Positions 1 to 29,800 of a DNA stretch of 64,000 nt are shown one piece after another (positions within the stretch are counted from its first letter, which is position 1; each line of letters opens with the position of its first letter). The translations under genes were made by a program, and so were the position numbers. The DNA lies in contig NC_133232.1 of the NCBI RefSeq assembly GCF_040436345.1, positions 16,248,220-16,312,219 of the forward strand, given 5' to 3'. Below the pieces are notes generated by a model. That model saw only the letters and a program-made list of their open reading frames with translations. It searched no databases and was not told the DNA's origin. Source of the stretch: Pagrus major (Eukaryota > Chordata > Actinopteri > Spariformes > Sparidae).

Positions 1-16105
<16,105 letters not shown>

Positions 16106-16447
16106 TTTGGAGACTTATCCACACTTCAGGGTGTTTCTTGCTGTAAATTCATGGCGCACAGTTCAACCACATGCGTAGCAAAGTTGCTGCTGGATCACAC
16201 GTGGGACGGTCACACTAACTTTAGATTAGAGGGGAGACGCAAATACAGATAAGTACGCTTTTCTGTAAACTCAGAGGATATTTTACTTTTAAAATAACGT
16301 ATTCATCATCGAAATCGAAACTCTATCGATGTTAAGTTTGGATACAGCGCGTTTTTACTCGAAATACAAACTGTTATTATTTTTCTCTCCCCCTTTTCGG
16401 TCCCCCACATGGTTTCTCCCTCCCAGAAGCCTTCAGTGTTTAACAAC
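16106..16447. promoter_or_regulatory. Divergent promoter shared by polr1a and ptcd3
   Basis: Only 342 bp separate the initiator codons of two head-to-head genes, so both 5' UTRs and core promoters must lie here. No TATA box is obvious. A YY1-like motif AACATGGCGGC sits at 16445-16455, over the ptcd3 start codon. The same ATGGCGGC core occurs on the minus strand in polr1a exon 1 (16075-16085). YY1 sites overlapping the start codon are known in housekeeping and nuclear-encoded mitochondrial genes. Occupancy here is inference. Confidence 0.75.
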
Positions 16448-19400
16448 ATGGCGGCGCCCGGACGGCACGTAGGGCATTATATCCAGAGAAACAGCCGATT
16501 TTTGCTAAAAAACTTGGAGCCGTTATGGGGTCACAGGTAATAAAAGTTGTACAGCGGTGTTTTTAAGCAGAATAATATTTAGTCGACTTTTATGTCATTT
16601 AATTTTGGTTGGTTCATGAGTCTGACAGCTGCAGCTAGCATCATTTGACAGGAGGTCATGTCTTCAAGAAGCTAAATTACGTTGCTGCAGCAAATGTTGG
16701 CAAACTGTTTGGTATTTGAGCAGAGCAGATGTATGTTGCTGATAAGCATGTACACGGTATTTTACCCCAAAGATTGAATGTGGTTTATCTTTACCAGTTA
16801 AAAGAACATGGTGCTGTTACAAAAGGACAAATGCTGTCCGTCAGTCATCCTCTCTGTAACTTCTGCTTGTCTACTGATACTGACCTCATGCTCCGTTGAA
16901 TGTTGTAGGCAGCTATAATGTTTTTCCATGATATTGTCTTGGCCACGTCCTCCTTCAACAGGTTTCATTAGATACTGCATGTGCAACAAGGGAATCCTTG
17001 AATTGATGCAATCTACCAGCAGATTGAAGTCGTCCTTTATAAAATCAGATGTAATGTTACTTCTCTCGTTTCTTTTTTTCCAGGAGTTTTGGTTGGACTT
17101 CAGCTTTGCGACAACAAGCTGCAGAAGCTAATAAAGGTGACTTAGAATAAGATTTATGGTCATGACAGAAACACTCTTGTCAGTACAGACAATATCAGTG
17201 CTCAACATCTTAACTGCTTCAAAATTAAAGCTACAGCCAAATGTAGTCATCCCTGTTTCAGGTGCTCTTTTGATAGATACATTCAGTCATGAAAGCCGAA
17301 TCATTTGGAAGCTTGTATCAGGTTCACTGGTTATATTTACAGCTACACTTAACATATAGATTTGGCTATATTTTTCATATTGTCAAACTACTATTGTTGT
17401 CCTACTGTTCCGACTGTTGCCCGTGTAGTCAAATACATAAAGGATATAGTTAATTTCTCTGATCATTAGTGTGTAAAAACACCTCAGTGAACTACAGTGT
17501 TTGACTTCATTACCCCATCATCATCAAACACCATCCTGTAGACGTGTGTATTAATCCGCTGCTTTAAATAGTCGCCAAATGCCCTATTTACTCCAGTTTG
17601 AGAGGTGTTTTTCTTAAAACTACAGTGTCCAGCTCTTTTTAGTGAATAAATTGGCCCTAAGAAAAAGTGAAATAATATATAAATGACCTGTCTTTTAAAG
17701 ATTTAAATCTTCAGCAGGAACCAGTGGTCTTGGGGATGAGACAGGGTTGGAAAATAGGGAAGTATTGAGTGATGGGCTAAAACATTGTTGGTTGTCTTTT
17801 TCTCATGGGATATGTTGACAATAAAAAACCTGATCCTTCAAATAATTGGATTTTCTGGAGCATTTATTGGAAAATGTCACCTTCTACCAACAGAGGGCAT
17901 CAGTTATGTCAGAGGGAATATGTTGTTTCTAATTGATTGTAACTAATTTATCAGTGACATTAAAATTCCACATTAAAATTGTTTTGTCAATGTTGTTGCA
18001 GAATTGTCAGAGACTATTGTCATCCCCAGGAAGAAAACATGGTATGTGTCCATATCAACCGTCAAATGAAGTGTTGAAGGTTCATACACTTCAATCAACG
18101 CTGTACCTTTATAGTCAGAGAACCTTTATATAAATAGATCATCTAGTTTTCTATCGAGGCAACCAAGTGTTTAAGTTTACACAAACAAGGCTATGAATTA
18201 ATGTCCCTTCTTATTGAACAGGAGCAAGGAGGCAGTGCTGGAGGCTCTGGCTGCAACTGTCAGCAGGGTGAGAGCTCCTTTACATCTTTCTGATGCTAAT
18301 GTGGATGTGGATCTTACAGAGTGGATGTTTACTTGATTATCTGTCTGTGTGTGTTGTGCTTTTTCTTTTCTCCCTCCAGGATACTACAGCGTATCCCTAC
18401 CAGTTCCAGGATGACCCTTACCTCTCTCCCAGGACCTCTGCTGAGTTTGTACGTCTCAAGCATGCTAAACTTTACACTGACATTACCTTACTACGTTACT
18501 GCATCACTTTTGTTTTCTATTTTTCCTCTGTAATCAGTCCTCTGTCGTGTGTAGGGACCTCTGGGTTGTTGTATTTTAGACCCTGTACACACTTTTATTA
18601 CAACACAATTATGGAACTTAAAAATAAGCATTTTTTCACAGCAGATTTTTAGATATAGCAGGAAAAGAGCAGGTGTAATTAATAATGTTATGGCTGCATT
18701 TATTTATGTTGTTAGTGTTAATAGTTGCACACGTGCTCTCCCATCAAGACTAAGCTAAAACGTGCTCTTGTCTTTCCTTTTACTTATGTATTTCTTGTTT
18801 ATTGTCTTTTTACAAGTAGCCAAATAATTTTTTGCATAATATTTGTTGTTGATGTATTTAAGTTAATGACATAAGTTTTAACACCCCCATGTATTTACTT
18901 ACTTATTTATAATATGCCAGTCATATCAAGATGGTGTCATGATGAACAGTCCACATCTCTGCTGTATCAATAATCAAAGCAGAATAATCTCTGCTGTAGT
19001 GTCTGTAATAAACAGTTGATATACTGTCACATATTTAGGAACTGACATATTGTTGTCCTTCTCTCTCTGCAGAAGCTGTGCTCTCTCTCTCAGGAGTCGG
19101 GCAGATCTGCAGCTAAATACTTTATCAACAGCAATCCCAAGTTCTTCACCAAAGACTTTGCTGAACCACATATACCAGTAAGAACTACACGCAAATGAAC
19201 ATATGTAATGAACATAGATATACATCGAGTCTAGTAATGCAGCAGGCTTGGAAGGTTGAACTACAACTTTGTGTGTGTGTAGTGTCTGATGCCAGAGACT
19301 GTGTCACTGCGTCTTGAGGAGGTGAGCGAGGAGGCTCTAAAGGAACGAATCAGCTTGAGGAAAGTTACAGCTGCTGCTGACATGTATGATCAACTACTCC

Positions 19401-22400
19401 AAGCTGGTAAGAACACACACACACACACACACTCAAACTCATTCTGTTTTAGGAAGGTTGCTTCAATCCTTCTACATCACACATGTCTTTTGAATTAAAT
19501 TCTTCCAGGCACAGCAGTCTCTGTCGAAACGACCCATGACCTGTTGGACCTGATCTGTTTCTATGGTGACAAAGACCCTGTCCAGGATGGAGAGCCAGAG
19601 ACGGAGGACATGGTGAGTCATCCCTGATCCAAACCTCAGGGTCACAGTCAGCGACAAAACACAAAAAACAGTGTCAGTTAGTGCAGGGCTGCAACTAACA
19701 ATTATTTTCATTATTGATCGTCTGTCAATTTTTTTCTTGATTCATCCTTTATTTTATAGTATTTATTTTAATATGTCATAGTTTCCTAGAGTCCAAGAAG
19801 ACAAGTGGTTTGTCCAACCCTCAAAAATATTCTGGTCAAAATTGCAGAAGAGTAAGGAGTCAAAGTGGAGAAGCTTAAACTAGAACATTTTGGTGTTTTT
19901 TCTTTTAAAATGACTTGATTAATCAATTATTAAAATAACTGCAATTCATTTTCAATTGACTAAGCAGTTAATCATCTAATAATTGCAACTGTGGACACAG
20001 TAAACTTAAAGTCAGGTTTTTGCTACAGCAAGTAAAATAATACACCGGCCGCATTCAGTCGGAGACTCCAGACACCATGTTGATACCACAGTGTTTATGT
20101 TTATTTTTACTTCTGTATGTCTTTGTGTATGTCTTATGTGTGTGTGCAGGAGGAGTCAGGAGAGCAACCGAAGAAAACAAAAGGGAGAGGGCGCCGGGCC
20201 CTCAGCAAGTCCACCTGGAAAGAAAACAACAACGCAGAGAGAATCTTTAACCTGCTGCCAGAGAGAGACACACACTGTTACTCTGCTCTGATCAGAGGCA
20301 TGGTCCTGGTATGAACACAGTACTTTCCTTGTACCTTCAGGCTGCTAATTGTAGGACAATGGTCATTTTGGTGCATCTAGATTAAGTGTATTTATTTATA
20401 TTTCTCTCCTCAGCATGGAGCCTATGCAAAGGCCTTCAGCTTATACACAGACATGCTGAACAACAGACTGACCGGTGAGTTACAACAGACAATAACTCAT
20501 TAGTTGTAGGATACAAACACCATTTTAAAGGCGCTATTTGGAGTTGAAGTTGTAGGTTAAAGTGATGTCTTTGAAGCATACACTTGTAATATTTCATTTT
20601 TAAATGCTTGCCATAGTTGCTTTACAACTCTGGATTTTGAAAATTTAAATAAATTGAAATTTTACATTTTAATTCAGTGATAAAAGTCATGTGTTCAGTT
20701 CGAAAACACTTTCATTGGTTTTGACCTTGTGATTATTTATTGTTATCTTTGACGATGCCAGTAGATGGTGCCAAATGATCACATTTTCAAATCCTTCACA
20801 TATTGGCTTTAAACATGACCCGCTAAATCCTGTAGATATCCTCTCTATCTAAACTATCACTGGCTTGTTTGCACTCTTTTCACTCCCTGTTGAAAGATGA
20901 CTAATAATTCAGCCTTTTGTTTCCAGCTGACGTCCACATCTTCAACGCTCTGATCTCAGCAGCTCCAGATGTCGGAGATAAATACCAGGACAGATGGGAC
21001 GTCATCACTGTAAGATCCGTTTTGACTGTTTCACTCAGTGTTACAGATCTGAAGAACACATTGACAGGTTTCCTTATAAAAATAAGGAAACCTGTCAAAC
21101 CTGTCATGTCATCAACAATGAACATGCTTGTTTATTGTTTAAATGTTTATTTACAATGTAAACTTTGTTTACAGTATTACACAGTGTTCCTGAGTCCATG
21201 TAGCCCACTGAAAAGATATTATGGAATAAATACACACTAAATCAATAAATAGTAAAGTAAATAACTTAAGAGCGATAAAATTTAAGAAATCTTTCAAATT
21301 TAACCTACTCATTTCATCATTGTAGTTCTATTTTCTTTGAGATAAAAATGTTTTTAAAAGGGCATTTTAAATGCATTCATCAATAATTCAATAAAATTAA
21401 ACACCAATTAAACATTTGTTTTATAACAATTTCTAAAATTGGTAATTTATGTATGTATTGTAAATTAGTTATTCATTATTATTTATTTCATTTTTATTTA
21501 TTTATTTAGTATTGAACACTTTGGGTCTCCATATATATTGACAAAAAATATAAAAATATGAAAATGCTTCTTGATGAGACATAATGACATCATTAGGAAT
21601 GAAAAAACTCTCAAATTCTCTCTCAAATGAACAAAATATGCTCACATTCTGATACTGAGTGTTAAATGTGCAGTTCTTTTTGCCATGCGTGGCATTAAAA
21701 GTGTGAGATGTTTGTGTTCCTGTCTCTGTGTGCAGGATCTACTGAAGCAGATGAGTCAGCAGAAAGTTCAGCCCAACCTGCTGACCTTCAACAGTGTCCT
21801 CAAAGCTCTGAGACGCTGTGGCTCTTTAGGCAAATCACAAGCTCTATACACTCTGAATGAGATGAAGGCTTTAGGAATAGGTGACTACAAACAAACACCA
21901 CACACAAACACAAACACACACATAGGTGCACAGTAGTAAGATCAGTTTGTTACGATGGATGATGTCCTCTGTTAAATGTCTGTCTCTGTGTGTGTTCAGC
22001 TCCCAGCCTGGCCTCCTTCAGTCACATCCTGGCAATCTTTTGCAAACCAGGTAAACAGAGTTTGGTGTTATATTACACTTAAACATTCCCCGTATAGTCT
22101 TGGGTGCGGCTGTCTGTATGCTGAGTTGTATTAAGTGTTTTTGTTTCCTCTCCAGCCTCTTCTGGGCAGGGCAACAGTGACATTTTGCAGGAAGTTATTG
22201 CAGAGCTGGCAGGAACCAGCTTCACCTGCCAGGACCCTGATGATAGTATGTTGTCCTGTATTATTTGAGAAACAAATCTTTTATTTAGTCTTAAACTGAT
22301 AGAAAAGACATGAACAATTATAATCACCATAACAAAGCAGAGTGATTTATCTATCATGATGTGGCTTTTAATAATGGTAATGTGCCCTCTCTCTTTTTCT

Positions 22401-25400
22401 CTCCAGCTCTCTTCTTCATAAATGCAATGAGAATAGTAAGTCTTTTTTATTACCTGTTTTATATAAATATTTATCTTAAATGAGTTCCTGCAGAGTGCTA
22501 GTCCTTTTTTTAAACTACGACACAGTCTTAAATGAAGAGTTTGTTACTAGAAGCCTTTTTTTCATCAGTCACATATCTTTCTTTGCCCACTTTTACATAT
22601 ATACACAGGTGTTGCTATTGAAATATCACATCCTACTCAACATCCTATTCAATCAATCCTGAAATCGTTTTTTAATTCCACTTTTATTAAATTCTAATCA
22701 GCTATTTTATTCAGATACTGTGTGGCTGTTTTTTTTTTTTTTTTACAGCTGTTTATAACAGTTTTAGTTTAAGATTAAGGGTTTTTACCAAGTCTTAAAT
22801 TAGTCTTAAAACATGCAGACACTCTGATCCTGTGTCTCCATATTAATTACATCACTTTGGAGCAGGTGTAGGTCTGTTTACAGTCCCCCTGACCTGTTTT
22901 TCTCTCTGCCAATTTGTGTCCTAACAGTGTCTGGATAGTAAAGATATGGAGCTGGGTTATAAGATCCAGAGTCTAGTAGAAGTTGGGGAGAACTGGAGGC
23001 TTCTGGGAGATTCCTTCCAACAGAGTATTTACTAGTAAGTAAAAACCTTCGACCAACCTAAAACTAGTTACAGAACATGTATATATGAGCCTTAACCTGA
23101 AAGCATTCTTGTCCTATGTAAGTAAACCTCTCCTCTCTCCTCTCCAGTGGTCGCTTCTTCAACCTGCTGTGTATGATGGAGCACATTGACACGGTGTTTA
23201 AGTGGTACAGACGGCTCATTCCCTCGGTCAGTATCTCTGCATCTCTCTCCCTGCTCCGAAATGCTACTCCACATCATATAATGTCTTGCATGAGGATGAG
23301 TAGCTGTAGCTGTTGCTTTACTGAGTCATCAACCCCATAGTTGTTATACACGCTTGCAGTGTAACAGTAGAGTGTTTTTTCTTGGTGGTGGAAGAAGGCT
23401 TTAGATCCTTTTATTTATCTTTTTTTAACTTTAGTTGTCATTGGTGATTTTAACAGTTATATACAAAAAGTACGGCCAAAAAAAATAAACACAAAAAACA
23501 CAATAATACAAAAAGAATAATACTAGTTTGGGAGTTTCATTTTCTCAGTTTCATCAAATAAATCACATGGTCCATTCCGTGGTTTTTGTTGCTGTCTTGG
23601 GTTCTGAATAATCTCCATGTCTCCCGCTTATCTTCAAGCTGTGTTACTTGTCATCTCAGGCGATGCGTCAATTTGTCCATTGTGTAGATTTCCTCTACAA
23701 TCTCTATCCATTGCTCCTGGCTAGGAGGGTCCACTTTACTCCATTTTCATGTGATTTCTTTATCGGAAGTAAAAGTAGTCATTCCCTGTTCCCTGTATTA
23801 TATCTGATGTTTTTGAATTAATATTCCTGCTGCTTTTATGTGTATGTCTGTGTAGATGTTAAAGGTTAAGCTCATTTCAACTACTTTATATGCTGTTGGG
23901 TAGTTTAATCTACAGCAATGCATCATATTCTATACGATCATCATATGTTTGTAACTTGGATGTCCTGTGAGAACCACTTACTTCTAAAAAGTCAACTTTT
24001 CATGGTGTCAGAAAAACAGCCTGTTTTCAGCTTTCTGATGATGTATTTCTCAGCTAATTTAGCTTAAGAAGTAGGAGAATTTCTCAACACATAAAGGAAC
24101 CTTTCATCCTTCGGTTCATCACAAACATTTAAAATCAACACACGTGGAGATGCATGTTTTCACTGGACAGGAAAGGTGTGAAATATTGTAACCTGAAAAG
24201 TTACTAGTAACCGAAGCTATCAGACAAATGGAATGGATTAAAAAAGTGAGGTGGCTGCTCGACTTTCGAATCTTAACTCAAAATGACTCTTTCCTTGCAG
24301 AAATGAACAGTACATTTGATTATGCTCTGTGTTTCCAGGTGTACTACCCGAACCCTCAGGGCCTGAGGGACCTGCTGCAGGCTCTGGACACAGACAGTCG
24401 TCTGGATTTGCTGCCCACTATATGGAAAGGTGAGTGCAAAGATAATGTTACAGTTACAGGAATCTAATATCACTCAGTAGATGTCTTAAGTGGTTGATGA
24501 CTCATGAAATCTGACCACCAGTTAATGACATAGACCATGCTTATAGTCAGAAACCCTGCATGTTTACATTTCACTCTAAAGACAGTTTAAGAAAGTAAAG
24601 TGGAGGAGTTCTCGAAAATGTCAGACAGACTCAGATGCTGTTCTTTTACATCTTATTTTGTAAATCTGTTGTTTTCCACCTGTTTTCCAGATATCTGCAC
24701 TCTAGGTCATGATAATAAGGTTGATCTGGTGGAGGAGCTGCTCACCCTGATGGCCAGAGACAGACACAGTCCTGAGGTCAGTCAGATATCACAGTTCTAC
24801 CTCTGTTAATGTTCTACCATTCGGAGACAGTAAATCATTAAAGGTAACTCTGGTGACTGGCTTGTGTTTATGTGTTTGTGTCTGCAGGTTCAGGAGTCTT
24901 TTGCAGTGTGCGCTCTGGATGTAAAGAGGGTGTACGATGGAAACAGAGGGAAGCTCAGTCTGGAGTGGAGCAATTCCTCCCTCTCACACATCGCCTCCCT
25001 GCTGCTTCAAGCCAACAAGACCCAGCAGGCCTGGTGAGAGAGAGACAGCTGTACATCTGTCTGTCTGTCCGTCTGTCCATTTACAGGAGAGCTTTTACTG
25101 CCAAATGATGTTAAAGTGAAACGCATCTGACTTCTCCTTCCTCCTATCTGTGTTTCTCTGCAGGGACGTGCTGCAGCTCTTCAAAGCCAAGAACAGAGTT
25201 CCTCAGTGAGTCTCTACTGCAAACATAAAGAAAGGAAATAATTGATTTAATCAGACTTTATATTTACCACATTAAATGTCTTCAAATTTAGGACATGTTT
25301 ACCATTTCACATTAGTGCTGGGAGTGTGACTTAAAACAGGTGCCATCTGGAGAAACGTGTTATGACATCCTCTAAGTGGTAATTACAAGTAGTAAAATTG

Positions 25401-26787
25401 GAATTATTTTTGTTGGCTCCAATGTCTCCAACTTGTCATGACAGGAGCTTTCAGAACAAATGGCAAACATGTCACTAGTGTGAGCTAATAAAAGTGTTAA
25501 TTTATTAAATAGATGAGTGTTATTGCAGGTGAGTGTGGATGTAACAGCTCCATCAGATTACATTTGGCATAAATGCTCATGTTCGTGGAGCTGTTAGTGA
25601 TCGTGTTTTTCTCGCTCTGTTTACTCTACAGTGAGGAGCTGTTGGAAGAATTCCTGTCAGCGTGTCACAGAGATGGCTCTCCTCAGAAAGCAGTGGAGCT
25701 GGTTCAGCTGTCCACAGCCTTCTGTCTGTCGGCAACACCAAAACTGGCCAAGCGAGCGCTGGCTGAGTTCGATCTGAATGAGGAACAAAGGTGAGGAGGA
25801 GATAGTGATAGTATGACAGCAGGAAACGTGTTTTCATGTGAGGCAATCACTTACAAATCTGTAATCTTTTTCCTTCTCATTCCTTGTTTGAAAACCACAA
25901 ATTATAGTGGGCAGGTGATACCAATTGTTGACTCAGAGTCAGGGTGGTGCAAGATGGCGAACTTTAAGGCTCAAAATACATCTACTTTTTGTGGAACGGT
26001 CTAATTTGCATTATACTGATCTAACTAACACTACAGACCAGCCTAGAAATAAATGTTGTGAAACCGGCCCCCAAGCACATCTCCCCAGGTTTCATCAGAA
26101 TCCCATCTGTGGAGATGACAGGGGCAATTTCATAGATTTTGAGGCCTCCGAGACTAAAATTCAGAAGTTTTTTTCTGTTTGAACTAGAAAGGAGTTTTCA
26201 TCCCTAGCAGCTCCACTGATGCCCATTTTCCACCAATATGGAACTGGTTCTGATCCTGTACCTTATTTTCAACCATTCTGAGCATTTTGACCAAAAATAA
26301 ACTGGTTCAGAACAAAAAATGTTGGTTCCTCGCTGAAACCATAACATTTTTTTTTTTTAATTAATTTTTTTTAACTTTCAGTGGGAACTGTAGAGGGCGT
26401 GATATATTTCTACAGGTTACTGTGCACAGTGCAACGCCTGACATTGGTGACACACCGAATGTTTCCATTCACAAATGCTCGTAACACAGGCTGGTTCACC
26501 AGATGGCACCAAGGATCAGAGAACCAGACCAAATTTGGTGGAGTAGGGGTCATATTATCCTAGAGTCTTTTTTAAAAAAACACAGAGGAGAAGCTTCTTC
26601 ACTTAGGGAGTTAGATGTGTAATTTTTAGTGTAGTTACTCTACTTGGAACTACAGAGGAAAATATTCCAGTAGAATTTCATCTGAATGCTTATTATTTTT
26701 AAAATATCTTGTTTTTCTGTCTCACCCAGAGCTGTGTTATCTGAACTGCAGGAGAGCCCTCTGACTGATGCGAAAGATAGCGGCTGA
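16448..26787 (+). CDS. ptcd3: Pentatricopeptide repeat domain-containing protein 3 (mitoribosomal protein mS39)
   Basis: PPR protein of the mitochondrial small ribosomal subunit, acting in the matrix in mitochondrial translation. Exons: 16448-16536, 17084-17136, 18002-18041, 18222-18267, 18380-18448, 19073-19177, 19283-19406, 19509-19612, 20150-20308, 20414-20474, 20927-21009, 21736-21880, 22000-22050, 22156-22245, 22407-22435, 22928-23034, 23148-23226, 24339-24429, 24691-24776, 24888-25033, 25164-25205, 25632-25790, 26730-26787. These total 2016 nt and 671 residues (human 689), with all phases consistent. The basic N-terminus fits a mitochondrial presequence. Family matches include [54 protein letters not shown], and PPR helices such as DVHIFNALI and [15 protein letters not shown]. 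It lacks the long Ser/Asp-rich C-terminal tail of human PTCD3, ending soon after the last helical repeat. Transcription probably starts in the promoter shared with polr1a. Confidence 0.96.
19684..19998. repeat. Dispersed repeat (GCAACTAACAATTATT-type) in ptcd3 intron 8
   Basis: It starts CAGGGCTGCAACTAACAATT and ends near ATAATTGCAACTG, and is an inverted-orientation relative of 14694-15050. Confidence 0.65.
21061..21098. repeat. Perfect 17-bp hairpin in ptcd3 intron 11
   Basis: TTGACAGGTTTCCTTAT and its exact inverse are separated only by AAAA. It lies 51 bp after the exon 11 donor. Confidence 0.95.
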
Positions 26788-26846
26788 TCCATTGATACAA
26801 GAATCTGACAAACCTGTAGAGAGTGTTCTTGTTTTGTTATATGTGT

Positions 26847-26852
26847 AATAAA
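26847..26852 (+). terminator. ptcd3 polyadenylation signal AATAAA
   Basis: A canonical AATAAA lies 60 bp after the ptcd3 stop codon, implying a very short 3' UTR. No competing signal lies between the stop codon and this site. Confidence 0.75.
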
Positions 26853-29800
26853 AATATATGTCGCATCAATACAATCTAATCCTTTCCCAGTGCTTTATTT
26901 TGTGTGTCAGCTAGAGGCCGCTGTTTCTCCTTGTTTTGTCAGGGCATTAGTAGCTCACTTCATAAGATTTTACCACAATGTCATATTTTACAGTTTATTT
27001 CCCACTTTTTTTCTTTATAATTCTTGTCAGCTCAGTTTTTGTGGAAACCAGACTGTTCATTGCTACAATGAAGCACATTTTAAAACATCCAGAGAAAAGG
27101 GCTTGATTCTGAAAACATGAATGTGACAGTCACTGTCACGACCACAGAGAGGGATTAGTATTTTCTGCATATTCCGTGGCCAAATGCAAATTTCTCCTGG
27201 TGATAACGACCAACTTCCTCAAATGATTGATAAGCCACTTCCACACAGTGCTGTCTGTGTGGCGCTGTGTGGAAGTAGTGCTTTTAAAAGCTCTGGATGT
27301 CTGTTTAGAAATGTCAGTGTCTTATTTTAGCTTTCTAAAACTCCACTGTCAGAAAACAACACACACACACAGTTGTAGATCTTTATTTGCAGGATTGCAC
27401 TGAGTGTGTTTTATAGACTGAGGATTTTATTGACAGCATGTCTGGACAAGATGGTTACCTGAGCTGTGAGGAATTTTTTTTCTTAAATTAACACATAATG
27501 ATGTATAGTATTTGTATTTATTGTATTAATTTAATGCTATTCTTAGCAGCAATCGCACGCAAAGCATACAGATGAAACACTGGTATCATTTTAGGACCTG
27601 TGTGTACAGCACATATGGGAGATGCTGAGAACAGGCTTGGGTAAGTGTGTGTGCAAGCCTGTACAGGTGTGTGTGTGTTTCTCAATCAAAATGTTTTATC
27701 TTCGACCAATCATCGGTCGAGTTGCGGGCACGACCAAATAAGGACAAGTGGGCTAGAGTGAGTGAGAAGGGAAAGGGAGGGGTACTTTAAGATGGGTGTG
27801 GTCAGGGGACGGAGTGTATTGTCCTGATGCACTCTGTTAAAGTGTCGCATTTCAACACATAACCTCAAGGACTGCTTCTGCTATTTAAACTTGTTTTTTT
27901 CTCTTGAGGGTTCTCCTGTATAATGAGATTTGGGTGATGATACACAGTCATCCCTTCTACGAGGAGTACTGAAGGTGTAGTTAAGGATTAGAAACAGCCT
28001 GCAATAATGGGAGAAGTGTAATGTTACCGACAACAATGGGGAGTTTGATTCGCCTGGATGAAAGGCAAACACGTCACACAATACTTTGTGTTCCTCAAGC
28101 TTGCAAAAAAACAACAACGCTGGAAGTGTCCGGTCACCAGCATTCCTCTCTCCCACTCCTTTATGCAACATGACTGTACTGTCCTGGAGCGGAGGTCAGA
28201 GGTCAGACCTGTTCACAAACACAGGATGTGATGGAACATCCTCGATTGTTTTTAATACCTCTACCGCGTGTTGCTTTTTAACATCTCTTACTTGATGTGA
28301 GGTTAAAAATATTTCTGGGCTTTTAGAGTAAGAACCTGTTTGTTTCCTTGTTCTGCCTGAAAGAAGAAGAAGAAGAAGAGAGGGAGGATGAGGGAAGAGG
28401 ATAAATAAGTGCTAGTGGTGGGAGGAAGGAGCAGAAAGATTAAACTCTTGAAGCGGAACCTCATAGCTCTGTTAAACCTCAGCTATTTTAGACAAAGTGT
28501 GCAGACAATAAAAAGTGGTTGACAACTCAAGTCAAACTGCAGATAGAAGCGCAATCTACCCACGACACGATTTCATGACTGACAGCTGTGATTGGCAGCC
28601 AGCACTGCCAGTCCCCACGCACTGGGAACAGCTAAAGATGAAAATTCCCCAGACCTGAAGTCATATTGGCTTTCAGTCCAGCCTCACCACATTGTTTCAT
28701 CTCTAACAGCAGTTTTCAGGCTCAGTATATCCCATTGTTATTAACCTTTAATACCACCAACCACTAGTTTGGCAATCAGCAAAGAACTATTTCCAAATGT
28801 ATGCTTATTCAGCGAGCATGGGGTGACATCTGACTACTGAACACACCCGTGTTGGCTTCCTAAATCGCAGCTCGGGGTGGAAGCAGGGAAGGGGAGTCCT
28901 GATTAAAAAATCCCCACCTTCAGTGCCATGAACATGCACACTGTAGTTTATTTTGAATCACTTCCACACACACTGTCCCGCCGCTGGGAATTCTCCCTGG
29001 AGAACCAAATGTGGATTGATCCACTGCTGAAAATAGTCCCCAACAAATGCTTTTTTTTTAAAAAAAACTCCTGTTTGAGTTACTTCTGTTACACAATAAA
29101 CTGTCCAGTTGTGTTGAAAGGAAAATAATATGTGGAACTTGTTTTTGTATACATTTACGCCATCAGTGGGAACCAATTGGGCTTGTGGCCGAGTGCCATC
29201 AACAGGGTAAGTAAGTCTTAAATTATTCAGACATGCACTAACAGTGTTGTGGGTTTTGGTTTCCTGTGATTTGTTGATAGTGCAAAAAGATGTAGAATAT
29301 CACCACCTTATCCCTTAATTATAATTACAATATAGATATATAATGAATATATCTAAATCAGTTTTATCATCTAAAGGAAGGTCAACTAGCAGATGCAAAC
29401 ATCAATAAATCTGCAGTTGCACAGCATGTGTTTTAAAACAACTGTTTTAATTCTAACCAGAAAGTATGTTCAGACATAAGTTGTTTGCCAAGTTGTAACA
29501 GAGCAATAAAATCAATAAAGCTTTTATCAATTAACATTATATCATGGCTGCACTCCATTCAGCTGTGTAGTCAGGACCTCGGTCATGTGCATGGAACTGA
29601 ACTAAATGGAACTGAACCATCATTATGGTTATTATTGCACCTGTGTTTTTTGTGCCATGACAAAAGAAATTGTCAGATATAGCAACTTCTGATCAGCCAA
29701 TGACAATTTCAGGCTCAAAATAACAACTTGCGGCTAGTCACGTCTGCTTCTGGTTTAACCCGGAGTACGGTAATGGATACAGATAGGCTAATTTAATTGG

